Shown here piece after piece: positions 24,387-33,136 of a stretch of 33,136 nucleotides of DNA (position 1 is its first letter; each line of letters starts with the position of its first letter). The translations under genes and the position numbers were made by a program. The notes under the pieces are model-generated. The model worked only from the letters and a program-made list of their open reading frames with translations. It did not search any database and was not told the DNA's origin. Source of the DNA: an uncultured Rhizobiaceae group bacterium (GTDB lineage Bacteria > Pseudomonadota > Alphaproteobacteria > Rhizobiales > Rhizobiaceae); contig CALFBM010000167.1 of assembly GCA_937951645.1 (NCBI GenBank), positions 1 through 33,136 on the forward strand, written 5' to 3'.

Positions 24387-27164
24387 ATGAACATTGCTTC
24401 CAACGATCTTGATACAAGCCCATCAAAAGATGAACCCTTAAAAGAAGATATACGCTTTCTTGGGCGGTTACTTGGTGATGTTGTTCGTGAGCAAGAGGGG
24501 GATGATGTTTTTAATTTGGTTGAGACAGTTCGGCAAAAATCGGTTGCCTACGTAAGAGGTGATGATGAGAACGCCAAGCAGGAACTGGAAGAAATTCTTA
24601 ATGCATTAACGCCCGCACAAACTGTTGAAGTCGTCCGTGCCTATAGCTATTTTTCTCATCTTGCCAATATGGCTGAAGATCAACATCATATCAGAAGAAC
24701 ACGTGCGCATGAGCTTGCAGAATCACCTCCACGCAATGGCTCAATTGCAAAGGCCTTTGAACGCGCAATTGCAGAAGGTGCAACGCCCGAAAGTCTTACA
24801 AGGTTTTTTGATGAGGCCAGTATTGGGGCTGTATTAACAGCACATCCAACTGAAGTTCGCAGGCAGTCAACGATGAAGCGGGAAATTGCGATGACTGATC
24901 TGCTTTCCCGTCGTGACCAAGGTGGAATGACGAAGCAGGAACAAACTGACATCAATGACAAGTTAAAACGCGCTGTAATGATTTTGTGGCAGACAAATAT
25001 GTTGCGCCAAACAAAGCTGACAGTATTGGATGAAGTCTCTAATGGCTTGAGTTATTATGATCATACTTTTTTTAAGGAATTGCCAAAGCTTTATACTGCG
25101 ATTGAAGATGATCTGGCAGAGATGTCAGGTGGTAATCATAAGGGCATCAATTCGTTCCTGAAAACAGGTGCCTGGATTGGTGGTGACAGAGACGGTAATC
25201 CATTTGTTAATGCCAATATCATGTGCGATGCCATGCGCAGGCAAAGCGTTAAGGTTATAGAGTTTTATCTTGAGCAACTCCATAAGCTTGGGGATGAACT
25301 CTCGCTTTCAATTCGTATCGTTGATGTTTCAGATGAATTAAAAAGTCTGGCTGCCAAGTCAGGTGATAAATCCCCCCACCGTGATACTGAATTATATCGC
25401 CGCTGTATCGTTGGCATGTATAACAGACTAGCTGCGACCTTAAAAAAAACAGACAAGACCAAGCTGGCCAGAGCACCGCTTGCCAAGGCTGATCCATACG
25501 AAAGCAACACGCAAGTTATTACTGATTTGGACATCATCAGAAATTCTCTTATCCAAAATGGTTCTGAGTTTCTTACTCTTGGACGCTTGCGCCATTTAAG
25601 ACGAGCGCTGGATGTTTTTGGATTTTATCTTGCAAGCCTGGATATGCGCCAAAACTCTGATGTTCACGAACGTCTTGCTGGAGAACTGTTTGAAGGTGTC
25701 ATGCCTGATCTGGATTATTCAAAACTTGATGAAGAAGAACGTATTGAATTGCTAGTTGCGGAACTTGAAAACCATCGTCCATTACTTCGCCGCGATATGA
25801 CCTACTCTGAAGAAGCTGAAAAGGAACTTGGCATCTTCAAAATGGCCGCCAAATTGAAGAAACGCTATGGCGAAGGTGCCATTCGAAACTCAATCATTTC
25901 AAATGCTCAAAGCGCATCAGACTTGTTAGAGCTTGCTGTTATTTTAAAACAGGCAAGCCTGGTCTCTCCAGAGGGTGAGACAACAATGCATCTTATCCCG
26001 CTGTTTGAAACAATTGCAGATTTGCAGGCATGCCCTGAAATTATGGACAGGCTTTTATCCATTCCACAATACCGCAAGTTGGTGGATAATATGGGTGGCG
26101 TACAGGAAATCATGCTGGGTTATTCAGACAGCAATAAAGATGGAGGGTTCATTACATCAAGTTGGGAGCTTTACAAGGCTGAGATTAAACTCATTGAGCT
26201 GTTCAAAAAACATGATGTAAAACTTCGTTTGTTCCATGGCCGTGGGGGAACCGTTGGTCGCGGAGGAGGGCCAAGTTATGATGCTATTCTTGCTCAGCCT
26301 AATGGTGCAGTAAATGGTCAATTACGTTTAACCGAACAAGGTGAGATTATTTCAAGCAAATATACAAATCCTGAGTTAGGGCGCCGTAATTTGGAAATTC
26401 TTGCTGCTGCAACATTGGAAGCTTCACTGCTGCAAGACGCTCGTCCGGAACCTGATGACAGCTATTTAAGTGCAATGAATGATATTTCACTTGCTGCATT
26501 CAATAAATATCGTGATCTTGTTTATGATGATCCTGAGTTTGTAGAATATTTCTGGAACGCAACGGTCATCAATGAGATTGCGGGTTTGAATATTGGTTCA
26601 CGCCCGGCTTCTCGCAAGAAAACACGAGCCGTTGAAGACTTGAGGGCTATTCCGTGGGTATTCAGCTGGTCACAGTCCCGCTTGATGGTGCCAGGCTGGT
26701 ATGGGTTCGGCACTGCGGTTAAAGCCTATATTGAAAAACATGGAGATGAGGGGCTGCCAAAGCTTCAGGAAATGTTCAAGACGTGGCAGTTTTTCCAGGC
26801 TCAACTCTCAAACATGGATATGGTGCTTGCAAAAACCAATATGAGTATCGCAGAGCGGTATGCAGACCTGGTTCCTGACAAGGGGCTTGGGTGTCGCATT
26901 TTCAGAAAGATTCGTGATGAGTGGCAGTTAACCATTGATATGCTGTTTGTAATTACTGGTCAGACCAGACTGCTAGAATCAAATCCATTGCTTGAGCGCT
27001 CTATTCAAAACCGCTTCCCATATCTTGATCCGATAAATCATTTACAGGTTGAGCTAATGCGCAAATATCGTGCCGAACCAAAAGACCAACAAGATGAGAA
27101 AATTCTTCGGGGTCTTCAATTGACGATTAATGGTATTTCAGCAGGCCTAAGAAACAGTGGCTAA
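24387..27164 (+). CDS. ppc: Phosphoenolpyruvate carboxylase
   Basis: The 925-aa enzyme forms oxaloacetate from phosphoenolpyruvate and bicarbonate, refilling the TCA cycle. Active-site motifs are intact: VLTAHPTEVRRQS with His153, GYSDSNKDGG with the conserved Lys, and FHGRGGTVGRGGGP. The C-terminus QLTINGISAGLRNSG matches the family's invariant NGIAAGLRNTG ending. Length is as expected. It appears to be a single-gene unit with its own promoter. Confidence 0.98.
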   Translation: MNIASNDLDTSPSKDEPLKEDIRFLGRLLGDVVREQEGDDVFNLVETVRQKSVAYVRGDDENAKQELEEILNALTPAQTVEVVRAYSYFSHLANMAEDQHHIRRTRAHELAESPPRNGSIAKAFERAIAEGATPESLTRFFDEASIGAVLTAHPTEVRRQSTMKREIAMTDLLSRRDQGGMTKQEQTDINDKLKRAVMILWQTNMLRQTKLTVLDEVSNGLSYYDHTFFKELPKLYTAIEDDLAEMSGGNHKGINSFLKTGAWIGGDRDGNPFVNANIMCDAMRRQSVKVIEFYLEQLHKLGDELSLSIRIVDVSDELKSLAAKSGDKSPHRDTELYRRCIVGMYNRLAATLKKTDKTKLARAPLAKADPYESNTQVITDLDIIRNSLIQNGSEFLTLGRLRHLRRALDVFGFYLASLDMRQNSDVHERLAGELFEGVMPDLDYSKLDEEERIELLVAELENHRPLLRRDMTYSEEAEKELGIFKMAAKLKKRYGEGAIRNSIISNAQSASDLLELAVILKQASLVSPEGETTMHLIPLFETIADLQACPEIMDRLLSIPQYRKLVDNMGGVQEIMLGYSDSNKDGGFITSSWELYKAEIKLIELFKKHDVKLRLFHGRGGTVGRGGGPSYDAILAQPNGAVNGQLRLTEQGEIISSKYTNPELGRRNLEILAAATLEASLLQDARPEPDDSYLSAMNDISLAAFNKYRDLVYDDPEFVEYFWNATVINEIAGLNIGSRPASRKKTRAVEDLRAIPWVFSWSQSRLMVPGWYGFGTAVKAYIEKHGDEGLPKLQEMFKTWQFFQAQLSNMDMVLAKTNMSIAERYADLVPDKGLGCRIFRKIRDEWQLTIDMLFVITGQTRLLESNPLLERSIQNRFPYLDPINHLQVELMRKYRAEPKDQQDEKILRGLQLTINGISAGLRNSG

Positions 27165-27246
27165 GAAGTTGTTTGTCGTTTTCAGAACTTGGCTTTAAGT
27201 ATTTGGTGATGAAATACATATTCATCATCATTTAAGAGTAAAACAG

Positions 27247-29244
27247 ATGTCTGAAAAACAAATTTTACTGGGTATTGATACGGGCGGCACATATACGGAT
27301 GCCGTCCTTTTTAGTGATGATGAAGGCGTTCTGGCAAAAGCGAAATCACTTACGACAAAGCATGATTTGGTAATTGGTATTTCAGGTGCAGTTGATGCTG
27401 TTCTGGCCAGGTTTGATGGTGATATCTCGGATATTGCGCTGACTTCAATTTCTACAACACTTGCAACCAATGCATTGGTCGAAAGCAAGGGAGGTAGCAT
27501 CGCGCTTGTGATGATTGGCTTTGAAGAGCAGGACATGGATAAGTCTGGCCTAAAGGAAGCCCTTGCGGGAGACCCAGTTGTGTTTATTCCCGGTGGCCAT
27601 GATGTCAGTGGCAATGAGCGCAAGCTTGATATGGCAGCACTTGATGAATTTGTTTCACTCCATGGTAACAATGTTTCAGGCTTTGCAATTGCCGGATATT
27701 TTGCAGTTCGAAACGCATCACATGAATTAAAAGTTCGTGATTATCTGATGGAAAAAACCGGTTTGGCCACAACCTGCAGCCATGAACTTTCATCAAAACT
27801 TGGCGGGCCAAAACGAGCTGTTACGACGGTATTAAATGCTAGATTGATACCGGTGATCCAGGATCTGATTCTGGCTTGTCGCTCGCATCTTGAAAAAACA
27901 GGTATACAATCACCGCTCATGGTAGTTCGCGGTGATGGTGCCCTGGTAAGTGCTGATTTTGCATTAAAACGCCCAATCGAAACCATATTGTCTGGCCCTG
28001 CCGCAAGTCTGGTTGGTGCAAAGTTTTTGCTGGGTACCAAGGATGCAATTGTTTCTGATATTGGTGGAACAACCACTGACGTTGCTATTCTTGAAAAAGG
28101 TTGGCCACGAATTGAGCCCCAAGGTGCAAGTGTGGGTGGTTTCACAACCATGGTTGAAGCTGTCGCCATGCACACTTTTGGTTTGGGCGGGGATTCTGTC
28201 GTAGAGGTGGATGACACCAATAAGACAAAAATCAAACTTGGTCCAAGAAGGCAAATACCGATTAGCCTGTTGGCATTGGAATATGAAAACGCTGTGATGT
28301 CCGCATTGAAACGGCAGACACAAATGGAGTACCCCAATCACCTGTGTGTTAAATTTGCTTACCGTGTTGCGGGCGCAGAAAAACGTATTGGAGAACTTAA
28401 AGCGACTGAGCTCAAACTATTTCAAAAACTGGCTAATGAACCTCAACCGCTGGATATGATCTTAAAAGGTGCCTCGGAAGGAGGCACACTTACAAACCTT
28501 GTGTCGCGTGGATTAGTGCAGGTTTCTGGCTTTACGCCGTCGGATGCGATGCACATGCTGGGACTTCAAAATAATTGGAACGGCGAAGCTGCCATATTGG
28601 GCGCTAGCATATTATGCAGGGTTAGGGACAGGTTTGCCCAACCAGTTGCAAATTCTGCTGAAGAGTTATGCAAGAACATTAAACAACAACTAACTGTGCA
28701 AAGCAGCGCTGTCATCCTTAAAACCTGTATGACAGAAGACGGCGTGACAATCGGGCCCGGTGCAGCAGAACTGATTACACGCTCACTGGATAAAGAGCGT
28801 GGTTTTGTTAATTTTTCTCTTGGTCTTGATCGGCCTTTGGTAGGGTTAGGTGCATCTGCAAAGGTATATTATCCAGCCATTGGCGAGCGCTTATCTGCAG
28901 AGTGCCTGATTCCTGAGCATGCTGATGTTGCCAATGCAATTGGTGCTGTGGCAGGTGAAGTTCGTGTTCAAAAAACAATTACTGTCACAAGTTCAGATGG
29001 CGGGAGTTCATTTCAATTCATGTCAGGTGGAAGTCTGATAAATATGGCTGACGAAAAGGCAGCACTTGAAAAAGTCTGTGCAGATTTGGAAATTGAGCTT
29101 GCCCAAATGGCAGAAGATGCAGGTGCGCAATCTCCTGTATTTGAAACAAACATACAGATTAATGCCCCGATTATTGATGGTTCCAGACACTTTGTTGAAG
29201 CTGTAATTTATATGTCCGCAACAGGCCGTCCCAAGTTTGATTAA
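27247..29244 (+). CDS. Hydantoinase/oxoprolinase family protein (HyuA-like)
   Basis: This 665-aa ASKHA-type ATPase-like protein starts with the phosphate-binding motif LGIDTGGTYTDAVLF and has a second one, IVSDIGGTTTDVAIL, around residue 270. STTLATNALVESKGG and ILSGPAASLVGA are typical of HyuA/oxoprolinase proteins, which hydrolyse hydantoins or 5-oxoproline with ATP, or act on acetone in related enzymes. The usual HyuB partner gene is not adjacent, so the substrate is uncertain. The ATG follows an AAGAG sequence. Its final codons overlap an FNR-like box upstream of hemA. Confidence 0.88.
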   Translation: MSEKQILLGIDTGGTYTDAVLFSDDEGVLAKAKSLTTKHDLVIGISGAVDAVLARFDGDISDIALTSISTTLATNALVESKGGSIALVMIGFEEQDMDKSGLKEALAGDPVVFIPGGHDVSGNERKLDMAALDEFVSLHGNNVSGFAIAGYFAVRNASHELKVRDYLMEKTGLATTCSHELSSKLGGPKRAVTTVLNARLIPVIQDLILACRSHLEKTGIQSPLMVVRGDGALVSADFALKRPIETILSGPAASLVGAKFLLGTKDAIVSDIGGTTTDVAILEKGWPRIEPQGASVGGFTTMVEAVAMHTFGLGGDSVVEVDDTNKTKIKLGPRRQIPISLLALEYENAVMSALKRQTQMEYPNHLCVKFAYRVAGAEKRIGELKATELKLFQKLANEPQPLDMILKGASEGGTLTNLVSRGLVQVSGFTPSDAMHMLGLQNNWNGEAAILGASILCRVRDRFAQPVANSAEELCKNIKQQLTVQSSAVILKTCMTEDGVTIGPGAAELITRSLDKERGFVNFSLGLDRPLVGLGASAKVYYPAIGERLSAECLIPEHADVANAIGAVAGEVRVQKTITVTSSDGGSSFQFMSGGSLINMADEKAALEKVCADLEIELAQMAEDAGAQSPVFETNIQINAPIIDGSRHFVEAVIYMSATGRPKFD

Positions 29245-29250
29245 GATCAC
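29237..29250. promoter_or_regulatory. FNR/FixK-type binding site upstream of hemA
   Basis: TTGAT-TAAG-ATCAC matches the FNR/FixK consensus TTGAT-N4-ATCAA at nine of ten positions. It overlaps the stop codon of the hydantoinase-like gene and lies about 125 nt before hemA. Oxygen-responsive control of hemA by FnrL or FixK is known in other Alphaproteobacteria. Confidence 0.45.
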
Positions 29251-29305
29251 GATTCTTGGTCAACATTTTGTTACAAAAAGTGCGACGAAAAAGCAGTTTG
29301 GTTTA

Positions 29306-29335
29306 TTGTTAAAGAGTCGCCAGTTGTGATCTAAA
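29306..29335 (+). promoter_or_regulatory. Weak candidate promoter of hemA
   Basis: TTGTTA and TCTAAA are 18 bp apart and lie about 39 nt before the hemA ATG. The match to consensus is modest. Confidence 0.25.
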
Positions 29336-29373
29336 GGTGTATTAAAAGTAAAAAATAATTGTTGGGTAGTAAA

Positions 29374-30588
29374 ATGGATTTCCAATCTTTCTTTCAGTCG
29401 CGTTTAGATGAACTAAAGGATGAAGGACGCTACCGCGTTTTTGCTGATCTTGAGCGTCATGCGGGAAGCTTTCCAAAAGCAACACGTTATGTTGATGGAG
29501 AAACCCAGGAGGTTACTGTTTGGTGCTCAAACGATTATTTGGGCATGGGACAACACCCCTCGGTTTTATCAGCAATGCAAAATGCAGTTCAATCGTGTGG
29601 AGCAGGTGCTGGTGGTACGCGCAATATCTCCGGAACAAACCATTTTCATGTAAAGCTTGAAGAGGAATTAGCTGATCTTCATGATAAAGAAGCAGCACTT
29701 CTTTTTACATCTGGATATAATTCCAATTGGGCAACGCTAGGCACATTAGGTGCTCAAATTCCTGGCTGCGTGATTTTTTCTGATGCCAATAATCATGCCT
29801 CCATGATTGAAGGTATTCGTCATTCCAAAGCAGAAAAAAGAATTTGGAAGCATAATGATGTTGAAGACCTTGATCGTATTCTTTCTGAATATGGTCCAGA
29901 GGTACCAAAGATTATTGCATTCGAATCTATCTATTCGATGGATGGCGATATTGCACCTATCGAAGCGATTTGTGATGTAGCTGACAAGCATAGTGCCATG
30001 ACGTATATTGATGAAGTGCATGCGGTAGGCATGTACGGAACACGCGGAGGTGGCGTTGCCGAACAAGAAGGTATTGCTCATCGTCTAACCGTCATTGAAG
30101 GAACATTAGGAAAAGCATTCGGCGTAATGGGTGGGTATATTACGGCTTCTGCAGAACTGGTGGATTTTGTCCGAAGCTTTGCATCGGGTTTTATTTTTAC
30201 AACTGCATTGCCACCTGCCTTGGCGGCTGGCGCATTGGCAAGCATTCAACATTTAAAACAGAGCCAGATGGAACGAGCGCGTCACAAGGAACGTGTTCAA
30301 AAGGTGCGTGCACGGCTTGATGCAGAGGGTATTCCACATACTCCTAATCCGGGCCACATCATTCCGGTTATGGTAAAAGATCCGGTTAAATGCAAATGGA
30401 TCTCAGACCTGCTACTTAACAATCATGGTATTTACGTGCAGCCGATTAACTATCCAACAGTTCCAAAAGGGACTGAAAGATTGCGCATTACACCATCGCC
30501 ACTACACACGGATGCAGATATTGAAAGTCTTGTAAATGCACTTACTGAGCTTTGGTCGCAATGCGCATTGTCGCGTGCAGTCGCTTGA
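29374..30588 (+). CDS. hemA: 5-aminolevulinate synthase
   Basis: The 404-aa PLP enzyme condenses glycine and succinyl-CoA, the first step of heme and siroheme synthesis in the C4 pathway. The track starts at a TTG (29359), but [23 protein letters not shown] from the ATG at 29374 matches the family start. Signatures include [27 protein letters not shown], the PLP lysine Lys247 in [10 protein letters not shown], and [12 protein letters not shown]. The C4 pathway is the mark of Alphaproteobacteria. An FNR-like box lies upstream and a hairpin overlaps the stop codon. Its product is also the precursor pool for the siroheme cluster earlier in the window. Confidence 0.97.
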   Translation: MDFQSFFQSRLDELKDEGRYRVFADLERHAGSFPKATRYVDGETQEVTVWCSNDYLGMGQHPSVLSAMQNAVQSCGAGAGGTRNISGTNHFHVKLEEELADLHDKEAALLFTSGYNSNWATLGTLGAQIPGCVIFSDANNHASMIEGIRHSKAEKRIWKHNDVEDLDRILSEYGPEVPKIIAFESIYSMDGDIAPIEAICDVADKHSAMTYIDEVHAVGMYGTRGGGVAEQEGIAHRLTVIEGTLGKAFGVMGGYITASAELVDFVRSFASGFIFTTALPPALAAGALASIQHLKQSQMERARHKERVQKVRARLDAEGIPHTPNPGHIIPVMVKDPVKCKWISDLLLNNHGIYVQPINYPTVPKGTERLRITPSPLHTDADIESLVNALTELWSQCALSRAVA

Positions 30589-30625
30589 TTCAATTTTCTT
30601 AAGATGTTGAATCAAGTTTATTATA
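30584..30625 (+). terminator. Hairpin terminator at the end of hemA
   Basis: A perfect 10-bp stem (CTTGATTCAA / TTGAATCAAG) includes the hemA stop codon and is followed by TTTATTAT. The stem is AT-rich and the U-tract is interrupted, so efficiency may be moderate. Confidence 0.5.
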
Positions 30626-30671
30626 GTCATCTGTAACTTACTGAAGCTAAATATTTAATTCTGAGTAATTT

Positions 30672-32024
30672 TTATGAAAGCCTATTGCCCACTATTGATA
30701 GGTTAGGGTATTTGTGAGTGCCTTCTTTAACAAGGTCACCAGTTACGGCATCTTGCCAGCGGTGCCCTATTATGCCACGTGAGACTTTTGCGATAATATT
30801 ATTAGTGATTGAAACTTGCCCGGTTCCCCCAACAACGCTTACATAAAAACCGGTTTTAGTATCGCGAATGATATTGCTGCTTGCAGTTACATTGCGAAGA
30901 TATTCACCCCATCCGAGCAACATACCAAATCGCGAAGTGCGCTCAATCACATTACCCGTAATTGCAATGTCCGCTTCTGCTAAAATGCCAGTACCAAAAA
31001 TATGTTGCTTGTCGGCATATGGGACATTTTCATGAATGTTGCGTACAAGATTGTTGGAACAAACCGTAAGGCGTCCGCCTTCATCAAGATTTGCAATTGA
31101 AATACCACGCGCAGCACCATCAACAATATTGCCAGAGATAAGAGCACCTTGGAATGCGAACTCGGAATAGACAGACGTTTCTCCAGCACGCAGACAAGTA
31201 TTATTTGTAATTTGTATGTTGCTACAGGAATTGGAACGAATGGTTGAATAGGCGCAATCGGAAACATGGTTGTTGGCGATCATCACACCATCAGCTTGCC
31301 ATGTATTGATACCATTCCCGTATTGACCAGTCCCGCCTTTTACGGCTGATATAAACTTCACACGATTATTTGTGATCATTGTGTTGTCTTCACCACGATC
31401 ACGTCGATAAACGAGAATGCCAGCGTTGGCACATTCTGAAACCACGTTGTCTGAAATCATCATGCCCTTATTGGCTTGACCAACAATTCCTGCGGTACCA
31501 ACAGCGGTATCAATTTGGTTTTTTGAAATACGACCAGCTGATTTTGATACTTCAATGCCTGATTGTGCTGCATTTGTAATCTTGCAATTTTCAATGTTCA
31601 CATGCTTGGAGTTGACGATACCCAGGTTGGCTTGTGCATAATCTTTAACAGGCAAGAGCCCACCATCCAGACTTATGCCTTCAAGCTCAATATGATTTGA
31701 ATTTTCTGCATAGATAAAATGATCTCCGCCAGCATATTCCAAAATGGAAGCGCCATTGATTCCATATAATCTGGTATTCTTAGGGAGGATCAGGTTTGAA
31801 ACCTTGTATCTACCAGGCTCAACGAATACGGCCTGACTGTTTTTTGATGCAGCATCAATAATCTTTTGTAAAAGTTTCCCCTGATCGCTTGATGCACCTG
31901 CGCGAAGTCCCTCGGAATTAGCATTAATTCCGCCTCCAACTGCGCGCGCATATGCTGAAGAGGCTGACAAGGCAATTATGCTTGTGCCAACACTAGACAA
32001 AAAATTCCTGCGATTTATCATCAT
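30672..32024 (-). CDS. TIGR03808-like Tat-exported repeat protein
   Basis: The 450-aa protein starts with a twin-arginine signal (NRRNFLSSVGTSIIALSASSAYA), so it is exported folded. The mature part is built of repeats of about 22 residues such as GISKNQIDTAVG, MISDNVVSECANAGILV, and MITNNRVKFIS, which form a right-handed parallel beta-helix as in pectate-lyase-like proteins. The match is to the Hyphomicrobiales family TIGR03808 of unknown function; a polysaccharide-binding or lyase activity is possible. It runs convergent to hemA. ATG-ATG occurs at the start; the first is used. Confidence 0.88.
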   Translation of the reverse strand: MMINRRNFLSSVGTSIIALSASSAYARAVGGGINANSEGLRAGASSDQGKLLQKIIDAASKNSQAVFVEPGRYKVSNLILPKNTRLYGINGASILEYAGGDHFIYAENSNHIELEGISLDGGLLPVKDYAQANLGIVNSKHVNIENCKITNAAQSGIEVSKSAGRISKNQIDTAVGTAGIVGQANKGMMISDNVVSECANAGILVYRRDRGEDNTMITNNRVKFISAVKGGTGQYGNGINTWQADGVMIANNHVSDCAYSTIRSNSCSNIQITNNTCLRAGETSVYSEFAFQGALISGNIVDGAARGISIANLDEGGRLTVCSNNLVRNIHENVPYADKQHIFGTGILAEADIAITGNVIERTSRFGMLLGWGEYLRNVTASSNIIRDTKTGFYVSVVGGTGQVSITNNIIAKVSRGIIGHRWQDAVTGDLVKEGTHKYPNLSIVGNRLS

Positions 32025-32154
32025 TTAATGAACCTCTTGTCCGGTTTATGCAGGAAACGTGCCATTTTCTTTAAATCTTCCTTTGCGATTATCTCAATTA
32101 GTAAATATGAATGAGGAATGATATTTGCCAATGATTAGGCCGAGGGAGCAGATT
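32025..32154. other. Divergent intergenic region
   Basis: These 130 nt separate the Tat-exported protein (minus) from the HerA-like gene (plus). It must hold both promoters, but I could not pick out convincing boxes by eye. Confidence 0.3.
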
Positions 32155-33136
32155 ATGATCAAAGATGATGCATTGTATATTGGCACAAGCCGTAACCCGG
32201 ACGACAGTCTCAACAAGGGTGAGTATCTGAACCTGAAACTTGCTAACAGACATGGTTTGATCACGGGTGCAACAGGGACTGGTAAGACAGTCTCCTTGCA
32301 AATTCTGACTGAGGGTTTTTCAAATGCCGGTGTTCCTGTTTTTTGTGCGGACGTAAAAGGGGATTTGTCTGGCCTTGCAGCAAAGGGAGATCCAAAAGAC
32401 TTCCTGCTAAAACGCGCAGATGATATTGGGCTTGAAGATTACCAGTTTCAGGAATTTCCTGTAATTTTTTGGGATTTGTTCGGAAAACAAGGCCACCAGG
32501 TTCGTACAACACTTTCTGAAATGGGGCCGCTTTTATTAGCGCGCCTTTTAAATTTGAATGATACGCAAGAAGGTGTCTTGAATATTGCTTTCAAACTAGC
32601 AGATGATGAAGGCATGTTATTGCTGGATTTGAAGGATCTGCGAGCGCTACTTATATCAATGGGAGAACGCGCTTCAGAACTGACATCTTCATATGGCTAT
32701 GTTTCAAAACCCTCAATTGGGGCCATACAACGTCAATTGCTGGTTTTGGAACAACAAGGCGGGGAGGGGTTCTTTGCCGAACCTGCTCTGAAAATTTCTG
32801 ATTTAATGCGCACTACCCGGGATGGTCGTGGGGCAATAAGCATCCTTGCAGCGGACGAACTTATGCGTTCGCCACGTTTATATTCTACTTTCCTGCTTTG
32901 GTTATTATCAGAGCTTTTTGAAGAACTTCCAGAAGTTGGCGACATGGATAAACCAAAGCTTGTTTTCTTCTTCGATGAGGCTCATCTCATGTTTGATGAA
33001 GCGCCGAAAATTCTGGTGGAAAAAATCGAACAAATGGTAAAGCTAATCCGTTCAAAAGGCGTTGGTGTTTATTTTGTAACTCAAAACCCTGTTGATATTC
33101 CAGATGGTGTTTTATCCCAATTGGGTAACAGGGTTC
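32155..33136 (+). CDS. HerA-like ATPase, DUF853 (partial, cut by the right edge)
   Basis: This frame is missing from the ORF track because it is open at the window end. The ATG at 32155 follows a GAGGGAG ribosome binding site and the frame stays open for 327 codons. The start [20 protein letters not shown] leads to Walker [17 protein letters not shown], then [18 protein letters not shown], and Walker [19 protein letters not shown], followed by [20 protein letters not shown]. These are the hallmarks of the DUF853/YjgR branch of the HerA-FtsK ATPases. The family's role is unclear. About two thirds of the protein should be present. Confidence 0.93.
   Translation, partial: MIKDDALYIGTSRNPDDSLNKGEYLNLKLANRHGLITGATGTGKTVSLQILTEGFSNAGVPVFCADVKGDLSGLAAKGDPKDFLLKRADDIGLEDYQFQEFPVIFWDLFGKQGHQVRTTLSEMGPLLLARLLNLNDTQEGVLNIAFKLADDEGMLLLDLKDLRALLISMGERASELTSSYGYVSKPSIGAIQRQLLVLEQQGGEGFFAEPALKISDLMRTTRDGRGAISILAADELMRSPRLYSTFLLWLLSELFEELPEVGDMDKPKLVFFFDEAHLMFDEAPKILVEKIEQMVKLIRSKGVGVYFVTQNPVDIPDGVLSQLGNRV

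Noticed and set aside
27741-28337. Minus-strand ORFs of 198 and 125 aa inside the hydantoinase gene
   Set aside because: Shadows of a strongly supported gene.

Overview
The window looks like the chromosome of a low-to-moderate-GC alphaproteobacterium, most likely of the Hyphomicrobiales (Rhizobiales). The grounds are a C4-pathway 5-aminolevulinate synthase (hemA), the cysG / DUF2849 / sulfite reductase / DUF934 cluster, a TIGR03808-type Tat-exported repeat protein, a TIGR03084 protein and a DUF853 HerA-like ATPase. I cannot place the genus from sequence alone.

The window has two parts. Positions 1 to about 13,860 are the right-hand portion of an integrated mobile element; its left end lies outside the window. 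The element ends at a tRNA-Leu(UAG) gene on the minus strand (13858-13942). A large serine recombinase reads into that tRNA, and its last codons lie inside the tRNA 3' end. The element holds two groups of interest. The first is a minus-strand pair: a small protein with MORN-like repeats that overlaps a 1,427-codon ORF (GTG start; about 1,417 aa from the first ATG) for a STAND ATPase of NB-ARC / APAF-1-helical / WD40 architecture, resembling Apaf-1 and antiphage NLR-like proteins. Its promoter region carries a perfect 18-bp dyad that overlaps the predicted -35 box, and possibly a second promoter pointing the other way. The second is a plus-strand run of small membrane proteins joined by ATGA overlaps and ending in a VirD4/TraG-like coupling ATPase. 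That ATPase has no N-terminal membrane segments of its own, but a small two-helix membrane protein lies directly upstream. No relaxase or type IV secretion channel is visible here, so the element is probably mobilizable, or its other transfer genes lie to the left.

From about 13,860 to the end the genes look like core chromosome: glnB-glnA (nitrogen sensing and assimilation); an FAD amino-acid oxidoreductase, a TIGR03084 protein, a DUF2177 membrane protein and a methyltransferase; cysG-DUF2849-sulfite/nitrite reductase-DUF934-ferredoxin-NADP reductase (siroheme supply, the siroheme reductase and electron supply); ppc (anaplerosis); a hydantoinase/oxoprolinase-like protein; hemA; a convergent Tat-exported beta-helix protein; and the start of a HerA-like ATPase cut by the window edge.

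The best candidate for an undescribed system is the MORN-like / STAND pair with its dyad-controlled promoter. The recombinase-tRNA overlap and the split coupling protein come next. All functions are inferred from motifs read by eye; no database search was run.
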